Of a stretch of 64,000 nt of DNA, positions 41,131 to 50,287 are shown one piece after another. Each line of letters begins with the position of its first letter. Positions within the stretch are counted from its first letter, which is position 1. The stretch comes from Candidatus Obscuribacterales bacterium. Lineage in GTDB: Bacteria > Cyanobacteriota > Vampirovibrionia > Obscuribacterales > Obscuribacteraceae. The stretch is from the NCBI GenBank assembly GCA_019747875.1, contig JAIEQI010000049.1, positions 21,485 to 85,484 on the forward strand, read 5' to 3'. A program made the position numbers and the translations under genes. The notes beneath the pieces were generated by a model, which ran no database searches, was not told the origin of the DNA, and saw nothing but the letters and a program-made list of their open reading frames with translations.

Positions 41131-41183
41131 CATGTTATGGCAAGCTTGGCTCAAATGGAGAGGGGGGCTTACGCTTGAACACA
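41131..41183 (+). pseudogene. Remnant of a serine-resolvase gene
   Basis: GATTTTTCTTTCATGTTATGG and the next ~30 bases match the tnpR gene at 45,147-45,199 with few changes, and in frame would read FFFHVMASLAQMER. The rest of the resolvase is missing. It lies outside the Tn3 element (which starts at 41,613), so it records an earlier, different insertion. The following GNAT start codon is embedded in its end. The remaining 40,871-41,130 holds no gene. Confidence 0.6.
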
Positions 41184-41612
41184 GTTAGAATCTGCTTGCA
41201 TAAAGTAGCTGAACTGACAAGCGAGGAACAGTTTGCTGTAAGTGCTCTGTCCTCTAATGTCTATCCGCCTGAAGAGGAAAAGGCTTGGAAAAAAGGAACA
41301 TCAATCGAGTGGGCTTCAACTCAGTGGTGCGTCGTCTGCTGGGGGTCCGAAAAACAGGCGCTATCCTATGTCGGTGCAGTCATTCGGACAGGTATGGTAA
41401 ATGGTGCTTTGGTAAAGATTGGTGGGGTGCGCGGAGTCAAAACCCACACAAACGCTAGGCGCCAAGGATTAGCTTCGCAAGCAATAGAACGCGTATTCGA
41501 GTTATTTAGAGAACAAGCAGTGGACTTCGCTTTCCTGGTCTGTGAGCCGAACCTTGTCCCGCTCTACAAACGGCTTGGTTGGCAATCTTTTACTGGGGAT
41601 GTCCTAGTAACT
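41175..41612 (+). pseudogene. GNAT acetyltransferase, 5' part, interrupted by Tn3-family insertion
   Basis: Codons 1-146 of a GNAT N-acetyltransferase. ALVKIGGVRGVKTHTNARRQGLASQAIERV holds the acetyl-CoA loop (R-R-Q-G-L-A) and LVPLYKRLGWQ the helix before the last strands. It then runs into the transposon end, where the frame stays open for 43 foreign codons to 41,744, inside tnpA on the other strand. The 3' part lies at 53,224-53,336. Joined with one TAACT copy, the product is 181 aa and ends GVIDLMGPPW. Aminoglycoside 2'-acetyltransferases have a similar plan, but the substrate is unproven. The TTG start follows GGGGGG. Confidence 0.82.
41608..41612 (+). other. Target-site duplication, left copy
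   Basis: TAACT directly outside the left inverted repeat. The same five bases follow the right repeat at 53,224-53,228. A 5-bp duplication is the rule for Tn3-family insertion and shows that the element arrived here as a unit. Confidence 0.9.
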
Positions 41613-41650
41613 GGGGTCCGGGGATCAATGGAACGAAAAGTGGCGCTAAG
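41613..41650 (+). repeat. Tn3-family inverted repeat, left end
   Basis: 38 bp starting GGGGTC and containing ATGGAACGAAAAG; this matches the classic Tn3 IR at the ends and in TGGAACGAAAA, and ends in TAAG. It is identical to the right repeat at 34 of 38 positions (differences at positions 6, 7, 34 and 37). The tnpA stop codon lies at its inner edge. Confidence 0.93.
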
Positions 41651-44600
41651 CTCGTGGGGTCGACTGGATATGGGTTTCGGGGATTATCAAAATATTGACA
41701 TCACTAGCGTTCCTCAGTGCCCGGTAGTGCCCTTGTTTGAGTGACTCCGGCAAATTGAAGTGATAGCGTCCGAGAACATTTACGTGTTCGTGTTGGAGCG
41801 GAGACAGCCGGATCACGTCTTCCGGATTAAGAGTCTGTCCCATTTCGCGCATGTGGTCCAATATCCTGTCCAAATACATTGTGTTCCAAAGAATGGTTGC
41901 ATTCACAACTAACCCCAAGGCACCAAGCTGATCTTCCTGACCTTCTCTATAGCGCTGCCTCAACTCTCCGCGTTGCCCATAGAAAATTGTCCGTGCTACG
42001 GCATGCCTTCCCTCCTGTCGATTGAGCTGGGTGAGAATGCGGCGGCGGTAAGCATCATCATCAATATAGGAGAGTAGATAAATGGTTTTGACGATCTTGC
42101 CGAGTTCGGAAAAGGCACGCGAAAGCGTAGATTGACGCTGACTCGAACGAAGTGTCCGCATGAACTCAGAGGCACCAACCATGCCTGATTGCAGCGATCC
42201 AGCAACGCGCAATAGATCGTCCCAATTTTCCGCAATTAAGTCCGTGTTGACCCGATGCCGCGACAAAGAATTGAGCGCTCCGTAGTCAGCATCCGCATCA
42301 ATACGCCAAAATCTGGTCTCCCCAATATCCGCCAGCCGCGGGCTGAACTGATATCCCAAGAGCCAGAACAGCGCGAAGATGGTATCAGTGTAGCCTGCCG
42401 TGTCTGTCATTATCTCCGTTGGTCGCAGCGTCGTTTGCTGCTCCAACAAGCCATCAAGCACATATAGGGAGTCTCTGATTGTTCCTGGAATAACGATGCC
42501 ATGAAATCCTGTAAACTGGTCGCTGGAAAAGTTGTAGTAAGTGACGCCACGGCCAATACCGAAATATTTTGGATTCGGTCCTGCATTGATCGTCTTTACC
42601 GGTACCACAAAACGCAGTCCGTCTGCCGATGCAACATCGCCACCGCCCCATTCCCGTGCCAGCGGAATTTTGGTTTGAGCTTCTACCAAACGAGCATTGG
42701 CTCTGGTTATCGTGTCGATTCTAAGATAATTCTGCTTGATGTAGGATAGCCTGTCCCTGCTAAGAGCTGGTATGCGAGCATTGATCATCGGTTCAAGGCC
42801 GATATTGCACGCCTCTGAAACCAGAACCGCGCAGATGCTGATATCGAGATCGTCTACTCTTGAGTCGGCTTCACTCAAGTGGCAAAATTCCTGAGCAAAG
42901 CCTGTTTTCGAGCTTATCTCCATTAGCATATCCGTGAGATCAACCAGGGGCATCATTGAGCTTGTGGTATCGCGGAGCTGGAGCAATCTATCAGACTCAC
43001 CTAGGCTCTCCAGGGGTGTCAGTATCAAAGCATCTTTGTCACCTTGTCTCTCAATGCGGATCGCATTGTTGCGTGGCAGATTCTTGGTGACTCGCAGATA
43101 CGATTTGTGCAGATCCTTGCTGAGCCGACTGACCTCCTCAATTGGAGACGGCTTTCTGTTCAGACTCCTGCATACTTGAGATTTCGACGAAGTCCATTGT
43201 TCCGATTGTAGCAATTTGGCTCTCGGATCTGCCCATCTGACGCTGTGATCTAGGTAGATGTCTCGACTTCGAAGAGCATCACGCAGTTTCTCAAGAACGC
43301 AAAATGTGTAAGCACGGCGGTCGAGCAGACCTTCCTCATCAAATGAAGTAAATCTCCAACCTTTGGTAATCACTGATGTTGGAGCTAGACTCATGTCTGG
43401 CTTTTTCAGCCCTTCTATTGATTTGAGAAAGTGCAAAGCTTCGTGCACTGGCTTGCCTGTGTCAGTTGTTTGAAAGTCGAGAGAATCAAGCAACGTGGGA
43501 AGAAATCTTCGCACAGTTCGCCAACGCTCAAATAGCTCTTGGTAGAAATTGTCGTCAGTCCGCCGGGCAATTGACCATACTGCTTTTAGAGCCGCTTCAA
43601 TCTCTTCCACCGACAGCACTGAGTAGATCTCGTTACGCAGATCGTTGTCGGGCAGCTCTGGATCTAAGATAATCTCGCAAACACTACAGAGACGTAGCGC
43701 TGCTGCATCAAGTTTCTTTAACGACTTCACCCGATCCTTCGCGCCAACGTGAGCTGACTTTCTGAGCAGATTGGCAATCAGTAGTTCCGTCACATCAACT
43801 GCATCGTCTTGTGCTGTTTCTTCAAGGCTATGCGCAAATGCCAACAGTGTAGCCATCCGCCTTTCCTCCGGCATCCGCTCAATTATTGATGCTTTTGAGT
43901 TGGCGGCAAAGCGCGCGAGCAACTTAATCCTGCCAGCTGGAAGATGGGATAAATCGTGTTTTCCTGCACCGAGTTTACGGATTTCTTCCAGCCTCTCCAG
44001 CGCCGACACTACTGATGGTGCGCTGACTGTGACAGGGCTTCGGCGCAATCTGTCTAAACGAGATTGGCGACCACCCGGCTCTATCGACAAAAGTGATTCA
44101 AGTTTTCGTTTCTCTGCTGGCGATTGCAACCCGGCCAGGCTGCTCCAAAGTCGCTCAGAGGCTCGGTCGCAAATGCTCGCAACGAGACGCTCAAGAGTTG
44201 AGACACCGGGTAATAGAATTTTCTGTGCCACCAATCTGGCGGTGACCAGATCGAACAGAACAGTTGCACGCTCGGCAGTGAACCATGCCCGTTCATAGAG
44301 CCAGCGAATCAAGCGCCATTGCTCAGGCTGTTGATCGAAGGCACGATAAGCTAGTCGAATTTTTATATCTTGCGAATGCTCCATCCTCGTCTCGCGCCGC
44401 TCCATGTACTCTGGCAAACAGCCAGGATCGATGCCTAACTGTGCGCCAATGTATGCGGTCACGCCTGCTGGAACATCCAAGGGGTTGGACAGAAAAGTAC
44501 CCAAATATCGGACTGTGGCCAATTGCAATGCGTAGCCCAGTCGATTGTGCGGACCACGCCTCACATTGATCAATTCATAATCCGCCTCGTCAAGGTGAAA

Positions 44601-44687
44601 ATACTTCGTCAATTCAGCCGCGGCAGGCTCGCCAGCAAACCGCCCGTATGAATTTCTTTGTTGGTCAGTCAGAAAATTGACGGGCAT
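41646..44687 (-). CDS. tnpA: Tn3-family transposase
   Basis: About 1013 aa from the ATG at 44,687 (MPVNFLTDQQ; a further in-frame ATG lies at 44,699), the full family length. It has the N-terminal DUF4158-type DNA-binding region (LTDQQRNSYGRFAGEP...). The C-terminal DDE catalytic core is marked by VASADGLRFVVP, DTAGYTDTIFALFWLLGYQF, and the WNTMYLDRILDHM helix. It ends in LPESLKQGHYRAL, the usual C-terminus, plus about 25 residues reaching into the inverted repeat. No frameshift is seen, so the element may be active. Confidence 0.95.
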   Translation of the reverse strand: MPVNFLTDQQRNSYGRFAGEPAAAELTKYFHLDEADYELINVRRGPHNRLGYALQLATVRYLGTFLSNPLDVPAGVTAYIGAQLGIDPGCLPEYMERRETRMEHSQDIKIRLAYRAFDQQPEQWRLIRWLYERAWFTAERATVLFDLVTARLVAQKILLPGVSTLERLVASICDRASERLWSSLAGLQSPAEKRKLESLLSIEPGGRQSRLDRLRRSPVTVSAPSVVSALERLEEIRKLGAGKHDLSHLPAGRIKLLARFAANSKASIIERMPEERRMATLLAFAHSLEETAQDDAVDVTELLIANLLRKSAHVGAKDRVKSLKKLDAAALRLCSVCEIILDPELPDNDLRNEIYSVLSVEEIEAALKAVWSIARRTDDNFYQELFERWRTVRRFLPTLLDSLDFQTTDTGKPVHEALHFLKSIEGLKKPDMSLAPTSVITKGWRFTSFDEEGLLDRRAYTFCVLEKLRDALRSRDIYLDHSVRWADPRAKLLQSEQWTSSKSQVCRSLNRKPSPIEEVSRLSKDLHKSYLRVTKNLPRNNAIRIERQGDKDALILTPLESLGESDRLLQLRDTTSSMMPLVDLTDMLMEISSKTGFAQEFCHLSEADSRVDDLDISICAVLVSEACNIGLEPMINARIPALSRDRLSYIKQNYLRIDTITRANARLVEAQTKIPLAREWGGGDVASADGLRFVVPVKTINAGPNPKYFGIGRGVTYYNFSSDQFTGFHGIVIPGTIRDSLYVLDGLLEQQTTLRPTEIMTDTAGYTDTIFALFWLLGYQFSPRLADIGETRFWRIDADADYGALNSLSRHRVNTDLIAENWDDLLRVAGSLQSGMVGASEFMRTLRSSQRQSTLSRAFSELGKIVKTIYLLSYIDDDAYRRRILTQLNRQEGRHAVARTIFYGQRGELRQRYREGQEDQLGALGLVVNATILWNTMYLDRILDHMREMGQTLNPEDVIRLSPLQHEHVNVLGRYHFNLPESLKQGHYRALRNASDVNILIIPETHIQSTPRA

Positions 44688-44775
44688 GGTGCTTCTCACA
44701 AACGCAGGTTTCTGAGAGGCAAGCCAATAAACGTTTGACTGGGTTATTCTGGCGGCTTATAAATTCTCGTAAACC

Positions 44776-44827
44776 ATTCTTGAAATAATTACACTAATAT
44801 CGCACAATAGAGATGAGTTTCAAGAAT
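44776..44827. promoter_or_regulatory. Candidate res region between tnpA and tnpR
   Basis: ATTCTTGAAA (44,776-44,785) and TTTCAAGAAT (44,818-44,827) are perfect inverted arms in the 156-base gap between the divergent tnpA and tnpR starts. This is where resolvase binds in the Tn3 subgroup, both to resolve cointegrates and to repress both promoters. The exact subsites I-III cannot be assigned by eye. Confidence 0.55.
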
Positions 44828-44843
44828 TCCTGAGAATAATAAA

Positions 44844-45404
44844 ATGCTGATCGGTTATGCGCGAGTTTCAACTGACGACCAAAACCTTCAACTACAGTTG
44901 GATGCTTTGAAGAAGGCAAGCTGTAAGCGCGTGTTCACAGATAAAGTGAGTGGAACACGCAAGGATCGGCCAGGATTAGACGAGGCACTGTCTCATGTGC
45001 GTGAAGGCGACACGCTCGTCGTTTGGAAACTTGATCGCTTGGGACGAACAGTCAAAGGATTGGTTGATCTAGTGGCACAACTGGACGCAGAGAAAATCAA
45101 CTTTCGAAGCCTTACCGATGGGATTGATACCACTACCACTGCCGGCCGATTTTTCTTTCATGTGATGGCAAGCCTGGCACAAATGGAGAGAGAGCTCACT
45201 CTTGAGCGCACCAAAGCGGGTCTTGTCTCCGCACGGAAGCTGGGACGCATTGGTGGGCGCAGACGAACAATGACTGATAGCAAAATAAAATCGGCAAAGA
45301 AACTTCTTGCTAACGGCATGCCACCAAGGGATGTTGCCCGTGATTTGGGTGTTTCGATTGCTACCTTATATCGCTGGATACCAGGAGCCGCCTCGGCGGA
45401 ATAA
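44844..45404 (+). CDS. tnpR: Serine resolvase TnpR
   Basis: A 186-aa resolvase/invertase. The catalytic Ser is in YARVSTDDQNL (residue 9 or 10), with Arg in the WKLDRLGRTVKGL block, RFFFHVMASLAQMERELTLERT as the dimer helix, and a C-terminal Hin-like HTH (MPPRDVARDLGVSIATLYRWIP). It resolves cointegrates at res. It is divergent from tnpA. A fragment of a close relative remains at 41,131-41,183. Confidence 0.93.
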   Translation: MLIGYARVSTDDQNLQLQLDALKKASCKRVFTDKVSGTRKDRPGLDEALSHVREGDTLVVWKLDRLGRTVKGLVDLVAQLDAEKINFRSLTDGIDTTTTAGRFFFHVMASLAQMERELTLERTKAGLVSARKLGRIGGRRRTMTDSKIKSAKKLLANGMPPRDVARDLGVSIATLYRWIPGAASAE

Positions 45405-45433
45405 AGCCAAACAATGAAGGGTGACACCATCAA

Positions 45434-45919
45434 ATGCTAACAAAACGCCGTGTTATATCAGTACTCTTCATCGTTTTAGCGATCTTCCTTGGACAGCCAG
45501 ACTTGATGGGTGCAGAAACTAGCCGAAGCCGTTTGCTCCGGCAGAAACAGGCGCAATTCACTCAGCTTTCTCATAGACTGCAAGCTGACCAGCGGCGATG
45601 TGCCACTGGAGTTGAGTTCACCAAGCGGTTCAGGGCTCACTATAACGCGCGCTTCCAAGAGATTCTCGGCAAGAACAATTCGCCGGAAGACCTTGCTCAA
45701 CTCGCTCTTTGGGGATACCGTCAACCCGATTGGTGGGGTGATGGTATCTATGATGTGCTGTTCTTCAACAATGTGGCAATGCTTGGACAGACGAAGGGTG
45801 AACGAGCCAAACGAGAGCTACAGCGTATTAAAGCTGTAGTAAAGCGTGACGGGCGGTGGGATGCGCACCTGAGCGAATCGATTACAGAGGCTGAGGAAAT
45901 GCAGAAAGAACTCAAATGA
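45434..45919 (+). CDS. Small exported protein of unknown function
   Basis: A 161-aa protein with an N-terminal signal (KRRVISVLFIVLAIFLGQPDLMGAE, cleavage near 27). The mature domain is helical and basic (LLRQKQAQFTQLSHRLQADQRRC, WGYRQPDWWGDGIYDVLF). I do not recognise it. It is transcribed after tnpR with a 29-base gap and could be the first passenger gene. The downstream region 45,920-46,025 holds only the 3' end of the convergent receiver gene. Confidence 0.6.
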   Translation: MLTKRRVISVLFIVLAIFLGQPDLMGAETSRSRLLRQKQAQFTQLSHRLQADQRRCATGVEFTKRFRAHYNARFQEILGKNNSPEDLAQLALWGYRQPDWWGDGIYDVLFFNNVAMLGQTKGERAKRELQRIKAVVKRDGRWDAHLSESITEAEEMQKELK

Positions 45920-46025
45920 AACACACCCGCCAGCCGGATCTGGTGATCAGCAAGCTGCCAAGCAGTTTAGCGCCACTTTTCGGAAATTCACACACAATTG
46001 CTGTGGTCCGAAACTATGTGGGTCT

Positions 46026-46412
46026 TCATGGTCTTTGTGCCGATTGCTCTAACCATTTCTCTACCAAACATCTTAAATCATCTAGCAGTGCTTGTTTTTC
46101 CATGCCATCATTCATGCCTGAAGTCAAACACTTGTCTCTGTCAAGATCGCCGGCAGTGTGGGCAATGATTGTGACTGGCTCTCGTCCCAATTGCTGCTCT
46201 AACGAACGGATGCCGATCGCGGTTTCGTATCCGTCCATATCCAGCATATTAATGTCTAGCAAGATCAGGTCGTAGTGCACGCACTGAATGCTTTCTATGG
46301 CCTCTCTGCCACTGCTTACAGAAGTGGCTTCCCAACCGAGCTTTCGCAGATGAAAAATGATAATCTTCCGCAGAGACTCATTGTCATCAACAATCAGAAT
46401 TTTTTCAAACAC
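46026..46412 (-). CDS. Stand-alone receiver-domain response regulator
   Basis: A 128-aa CheY-like receiver: ILIVDDNESLR (acidic pair), YDLILLDINMLDMDGYE (phospho-Asp about residue 53), TIIAHTAG (Thr), and MEKQAL (Lys). There is no output domain. The C-terminus LVEKWLEQSAQRP resembles receivers cut from hybrid histidine kinases, so it may be a remnant or a phospho-relay shuttle. No kinase gene is present in the transposon. It is divergent from tetR; two palindromic operators lie between them. Confidence 0.82.
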   Translation of the reverse strand: MFEKILIVDDNESLRKIIIFHLRKLGWEATSVSSGREAIESIQCVHYDLILLDINMLDMDGYETAIGIRSLEQQLGREPVTIIAHTAGDLDRDKCLTSGMNDGMEKQALLDDLRCLVEKWLEQSAQRP

Positions 46413-46521
46413 GATATGGAAATTCCCGCAAATCTACTAGGCCAGTGGTTCTTGCAGCAGGCACTTCACGATGAGCATTCACTGAACACCCAGACGCTAT
46501 GCTTCGCATATACTACCGCCA

Positions 46522-46537
46522 GACGGACGCGTCCGTC
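46522..46537. promoter_or_regulatory. TetR operator copy 1
   Basis: GACGGACGCGTCCGTC, a perfect 16-bp palindrome. The same core is repeated at 46,646-46,661 within a longer dyad. It lies between the divergent receiver gene and tetR, so one regulator may control both directions. Confidence 0.65.
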
Positions 46538-46640
46538 CAATCCTTTGCATCACCACTAAACTCTTGTTTTTTCGAGGACCACCACACAACCGACGTGACG
46601 CGGGGTTAATGTGTGGAAGTGGGACCTTTGCTATTCTGGT

Positions 46641-46666
46641 GATTGGACGGACGCGTCCGTCCAATC
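46641..46666. promoter_or_regulatory. TetR operator copy 2 (26-bp perfect palindrome)
   Basis: Core GACGGACGCGTCCGTC extended on each side by GATTG and CAATC to a perfect 26-bp dyad. It ends 18 bases before the tetR ATG at 46,685, the expected place for an autoregulatory TetR site. Confidence 0.75.
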
Positions 46667-46684
46667 TTGACAAAAGGTGATGTA

Positions 46685-47326
46685 ATGACCACAAAGTCGC
46701 TAAACACACAGTCCCAGCAGATTTCTGTCCTTCCAGCCCGCGACGAGGAAATCCTGGCTGAGGCTACCAGGGCATTTGCCCAGAATGGCTTCAGGGCAAC
46801 TGACGTCCAGGTGATTGCCGCCTCTCTTGGCATAGGCAAAGGAACCATATACAGAACTTTTCCAACCAAACAAGCATTGTTCCTTGCTTGCGCAGATCGG
46901 GCGATGAGGAGACTCCAGGACTCGATCCACACAGCGTCGGCCCAATTGACCGATCCTCTTGAGCGGCTGAAAGCTGCTATTACGGCTTACTTTCAATTCT
47001 TTGACGACAATAGTGAACTCTTAGAACTGATCATCCAGGAGCGTTCTGAGTTCAAAGATAGGCAAAAACCTACGTATTTCGAGCACCGAGATCGAAGTGT
47101 CGGTCAGTGGAACGAGATGTTCGCGTCCCTCATTAGAGACGGCGAGGCAAGAAATATAGAGCCATCGAAGATAACGGACTTTATTAGCCAGCAGCTGTAC
47201 GGCAAGCTCTTCACTCACTATTTCACCGGCAGCAAGACTTCTCTTGCCCAGGATACGGATAGCGTCATTGATTTGTTGTTGCACGGATTCCTCACCGGAC
47301 GAACAACTGATCAGACTAAAAACTAA
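46685..47326 (+). CDS. TetR-family repressor of the efflux operon
   Basis: A 213-aa regulator. The N-terminal HTH is EILAEATRAFAQNGFRATDVQVIAASLGIGKGTIYRTFPTKQALF (residues about 22-66), with a divergent helical ligand domain. The ATG at 46,685 follows AAAGGTG; a longer frame would start inside the operator. It heads the operon tetR-emrA-emrB-omf-doxX/gpx (31-base gap to the adaptor), and two palindromic operators lie upstream. A drug or stress ligand should release it. Resembles AcrR/RamR-type control. Confidence 0.88.
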   Translation: MTTKSLNTQSQQISVLPARDEEILAEATRAFAQNGFRATDVQVIAASLGIGKGTIYRTFPTKQALFLACADRAMRRLQDSIHTASAQLTDPLERLKAAITAYFQFFDDNSELLELIIQERSEFKDRQKPTYFEHRDRSVGQWNEMFASLIRDGEARNIEPSKITDFISQQLYGKLFTHYFTGSKTSLAQDTDSVIDLLLHGFLTGRTTDQTKN

Positions 47327-47356
47327 TCCCAAACCCTTGATGGCTGCCATAACACC

Positions 47357-48667
47357 ATGAATCCAAACGAGGACACAGGAACAAATACAATGCGTACCGT
47401 CCAAGAACAAACTACTGAAAGTATTTCCGAAGTCGCACCATCGCCTGCGCCGAGGAAAATAAACAAAGTAGCCTTGACTGCAGGCGTACTCACGATAGCT
47501 CTGGTGATTCTCGGGGCCGTGTGGTGGCAATATGCTCATGGGCGCGAAGAGACAGACGATGCCTACGTGGAAGGACATATTACCTACATTAGTTCAAGAA
47601 TATCCGGCACCGTCAGTAATGTCCTTATCGACGAGCATCAACGGATTAAAATGGGACAGATCCTTGTTAAACTCGATCCAGAAGACCAGCAGGCAGAAGT
47701 AGACGAAGCCGCGGCCTCTTTTGCACAAGCCCAGCACCAGGCAGCTGCTGCAAAATCCAAGATAGGGCAAAGCTCGCTGTCCGCTCAGGGAGAAACGGCT
47801 CAAGCGAATGGCGACATCAATGCTGTCCAAGCTGAGATTGCGACAGCAAGAGCAGCAGTTTTGCAGGCCGGCGATCAAGTGCGGCAGTCCAGAGCAAGAT
47901 TGAAGGAACTTGTGGCACAAGAGGAATTTGCTCGCACTGACTTCCAGCGCTACAAGACCGTCTACGAAAGTCGTGCTGTCACAAAGCAGCAATATGACAA
48001 AGCGCAGCAAACCCTCCAGATGCAAATCGCTCAGCGTGAGCAGGCAGAAGAAAGTCTCAGGCAATCTCAAAAACAAGAACTACAAGCGCAATCTAAGGTA
48101 GAAGAGGCTATCGGGCGCTTGCAGAAATCCAAGGGAACATTTACATCAGCTCAAGCGATGGTGACCCAGCAGAGAATGGACGAGGATCAGTATAAAGGTG
48201 CGTTGTCTGGTATTAGCCGCTACCAAGCGGCCCTTAACCAAGCCAAGCTTCAGCTTTCCTACACAAAGCTTTCCGCCCCTGTTAATGGACGCATCGCCAA
48301 GAAGTCCGTGGAGATCGGCCAGCGTGTTGAGCCTGGGCAGACGCTGATATCCATAGTACAGGACGAATCTTGGATCATGGCCAACTACAAGGAAACGCAA
48401 GTTGGCAGAATGCGCGTAGGGCAAGAGGCTGAGATCAAAGTTGATGCCTTTCCTGGTCGCGTATTCAAAGGGACGGTCAACAGTCTCTCCCCTGCATCAG
48501 GAGCCAAGTTCAGCATGCTTCCGGCAGAGAACGCCAGTGGGAACTTCACTAAGATAGTTCAGCGCATCCCCGTCAAAATAGTTTTTGATGACCAAAGTCT
48601 CGGAGACTATCGGAGCAAAATTGGACCGGGCATGTCCTGCCTCGTTACAGTTTTTGTGAACAAGTAG
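47357..48667 (+). CDS. EmrA/HlyD-type membrane fusion protein
   Basis: A 436-aa adaptor with a cytoplasmic N-tail, one TM helix (VALTAGVLTIALVILGAVWW), a lipoyl half-motif (ETDDAYVEGHITYISSRISG), a long coiled-coil hairpin (about residues 110-270, Gln/Ala-rich), the second half (LSAPVNGRIAKKSVEIGQRVEPGQTL) and a beta-barrel (IMANYKETQVGRMRVGQEAEI). EmrA-type adaptors join DHA2 MFS pumps to an outer-membrane channel. Genes for both partners follow directly. Confidence 0.9.
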   Translation: MNPNEDTGTNTMRTVQEQTTESISEVAPSPAPRKINKVALTAGVLTIALVILGAVWWQYAHGREETDDAYVEGHITYISSRISGTVSNVLIDEHQRIKMGQILVKLDPEDQQAEVDEAAASFAQAQHQAAAAKSKIGQSSLSAQGETAQANGDINAVQAEIATARAAVLQAGDQVRQSRARLKELVAQEEFARTDFQRYKTVYESRAVTKQQYDKAQQTLQMQIAQREQAEESLRQSQKQELQAQSKVEEAIGRLQKSKGTFTSAQAMVTQQRMDEDQYKGALSGISRYQAALNQAKLQLSYTKLSAPVNGRIAKKSVEIGQRVEPGQTLISIVQDESWIMANYKETQVGRMRVGQEAEIKVDAFPGRVFKGTVNSLSPASGAKFSMLPAENASGNFTKIVQRIPVKIVFDDQSLGDYRSKIGPGMSCLVTVFVNK

Positions 48668-48677
48668 CACTAATCCG

Positions 48678-50261
48678 ATGAGCGGCTACCAAAAAGCACT
48701 AGAACAAAAGGTCGCTGAAAAAGGACAGATCGTCCGCTGGCTGATTGCCGTGGCAGTGTCGTTAGGCGCCTTGCTTGAAGTGCTCGATACAAGTATCGTT
48801 AACGTTGCCCTGCCGCATATTCAAGGCAACCTTGGAGCCACATTGAGTGAAGTCGGCTGGGTAATCACAGCCTATTCGGTTGCCAACGGCATCATGATTC
48901 CACTCAGTGCCTGGCTTGGCACGGCTTTTGGAAGGAAGAAGTACTTTGTTGTTTCTATGATCGGGTTTACGCTGGCATCAATTTTGTGCGGCGTATCAAC
49001 AAATCTAGTGATGCTTGTTTTGGCTCGTCTGTTGCAGGGGTTATTTGGTGGAGGACTGCTCGCTAAGGCCCAGTCCATACTGTTTGAGTCATTCCCAAAG
49101 GAACTGCAAGGCCACGCCCAGGGACTCTTTGGTCTGTGCATCATTGTCGGACCAATTCTCGGTCCTACATTAGGCGGCTATTTGACTGATACCTTCAACT
49201 GGCGCTGGATCTTTTTCATCAACATTCCCTTTGGGATTCTGGCGACCTTGATGTGTCTTTATGCTTTGCCTGATGATGTTCCCGGTGACACCTCTAAAGT
49301 TAAGGTTGATTGGCTTGGAATATTCCTTCTTATTGTGGCAGTTGGATCATTCCAATATGTTCTTGAGGAAGGACAACACGATGATTGGTTCTCTTCGCCA
49401 ACGATCGTTACGCTGTCCATTGCAGCCTTTGTTGGGTTCATCCTGTTTATAGTGCAGGAGTTAACGACGGAAAAGCCGGCAGTTGAGCTGAGAGTCTTGC
49501 GGCATCGAGCTATAGCGGGGGGATCTCTTTTCTCACTGGTCATGGGCATGACCATGTATGGCAGCATGTTCACCATACCCAGCTTTGTACAGACGCTCTT
49601 GGGTTTCACCGCCATGCAGGCTGGGCTCCTGCAACTTCCGGGCTCAATAGCTTCAGCCATACTGATGCCACTGTCAGGCATATTCTCTAAATATTTTGAC
49701 GCGCGCGTGCTCGTTGGTATAGGCACTATGTTAATGGCCTGGGTTATGTTCCAATTAACCAATATCAATCTGGGCACAAATGTTGATTACTTCTTCTGGC
49801 CGCTTCTCGCTAGAGGCGTAGCGATGGTCTTTATGTACATGCCGCTGACAATGGCCACGCTCGGTAACTGTCCGCCGGAAGAAATTGCAGAAGCCTCCGG
49901 CTTCTTCAACCTGGCTCGCCAACTTGGTGGCAGTATAGGCATTGCAGCTATCACCACATTGCTTGCCAGACGTGATGAGTTCCATAGATCTGTACTTATT
50001 GAAAAAGTCACACCATTCAATCAGGCGGCTGTCGAGACAATGAATGGTTTTGCCAGTATCTTCAAGAGCCACGGCGTGTCTCCGCACGATGCAGAATCAG
50101 GCGCCAGACTCTTAGCAAACAGCGAGGTGCTCAGGCAGGCTTCCGTTCTTTCCTTTGCGGACATCTCATGGCTCGTTGGTGTTCTTTTGTGCGCCAGTAT
50201 GGGGCTGCTGTTTCTTTTGGATTCTGGACGGAAGAGCAAAGTCTCGGTGGAGGTACATTGA
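48678..50261 (+). CDS. EmrB/DHA2-family MFS multidrug exporter
   Basis: A 527-aa, 14-TM MFS protein. LDTSIVNVALPHIQGNLGA (motif D1 of DHA2), WVITAYSVANGIMIPLSAWLG, FGRKKYF (motif A) and GLFGLCIIVGPILGPTLGGYL (motif C of drug antiporters) are clear. It begins 10 bases after the adaptor gene. It should export hydrophobic drugs by proton antiport across both membranes with the EmrA-like protein and the outer membrane factor encoded next. Confidence 0.92.
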   Translation: MSGYQKALEQKVAEKGQIVRWLIAVAVSLGALLEVLDTSIVNVALPHIQGNLGATLSEVGWVITAYSVANGIMIPLSAWLGTAFGRKKYFVVSMIGFTLASILCGVSTNLVMLVLARLLQGLFGGGLLAKAQSILFESFPKELQGHAQGLFGLCIIVGPILGPTLGGYLTDTFNWRWIFFINIPFGILATLMCLYALPDDVPGDTSKVKVDWLGIFLLIVAVGSFQYVLEEGQHDDWFSSPTIVTLSIAAFVGFILFIVQELTTEKPAVELRVLRHRAIAGGSLFSLVMGMTMYGSMFTIPSFVQTLLGFTAMQAGLLQLPGSIASAILMPLSGIFSKYFDARVLVGIGTMLMAWVMFQLTNINLGTNVDYFFWPLLARGVAMVFMYMPLTMATLGNCPPEEIAEASGFFNLARQLGGSIGIAAITTLLARRDEFHRSVLIEKVTPFNQAAVETMNGFASIFKSHGVSPHDAESGARLLANSEVLRQASVLSFADISWLVGVLLCASMGLLFLLDSGRKSKVSVEVH

Positions 50262-50287
50262 GGGACGTAGTGAATAAAGGTAACTTT

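Noticed and set aside
41175..41744. Intact 189-aa GNAT protein
   Set aside because: The last 43 codons are transposon end sequence read through the inverted repeat. The true 3' end is at 53,229-53,336.
46026..46412. Two-component system in the transposon
   Set aside because: Only a receiver domain is present. No histidine kinase or output domain is found nearby.
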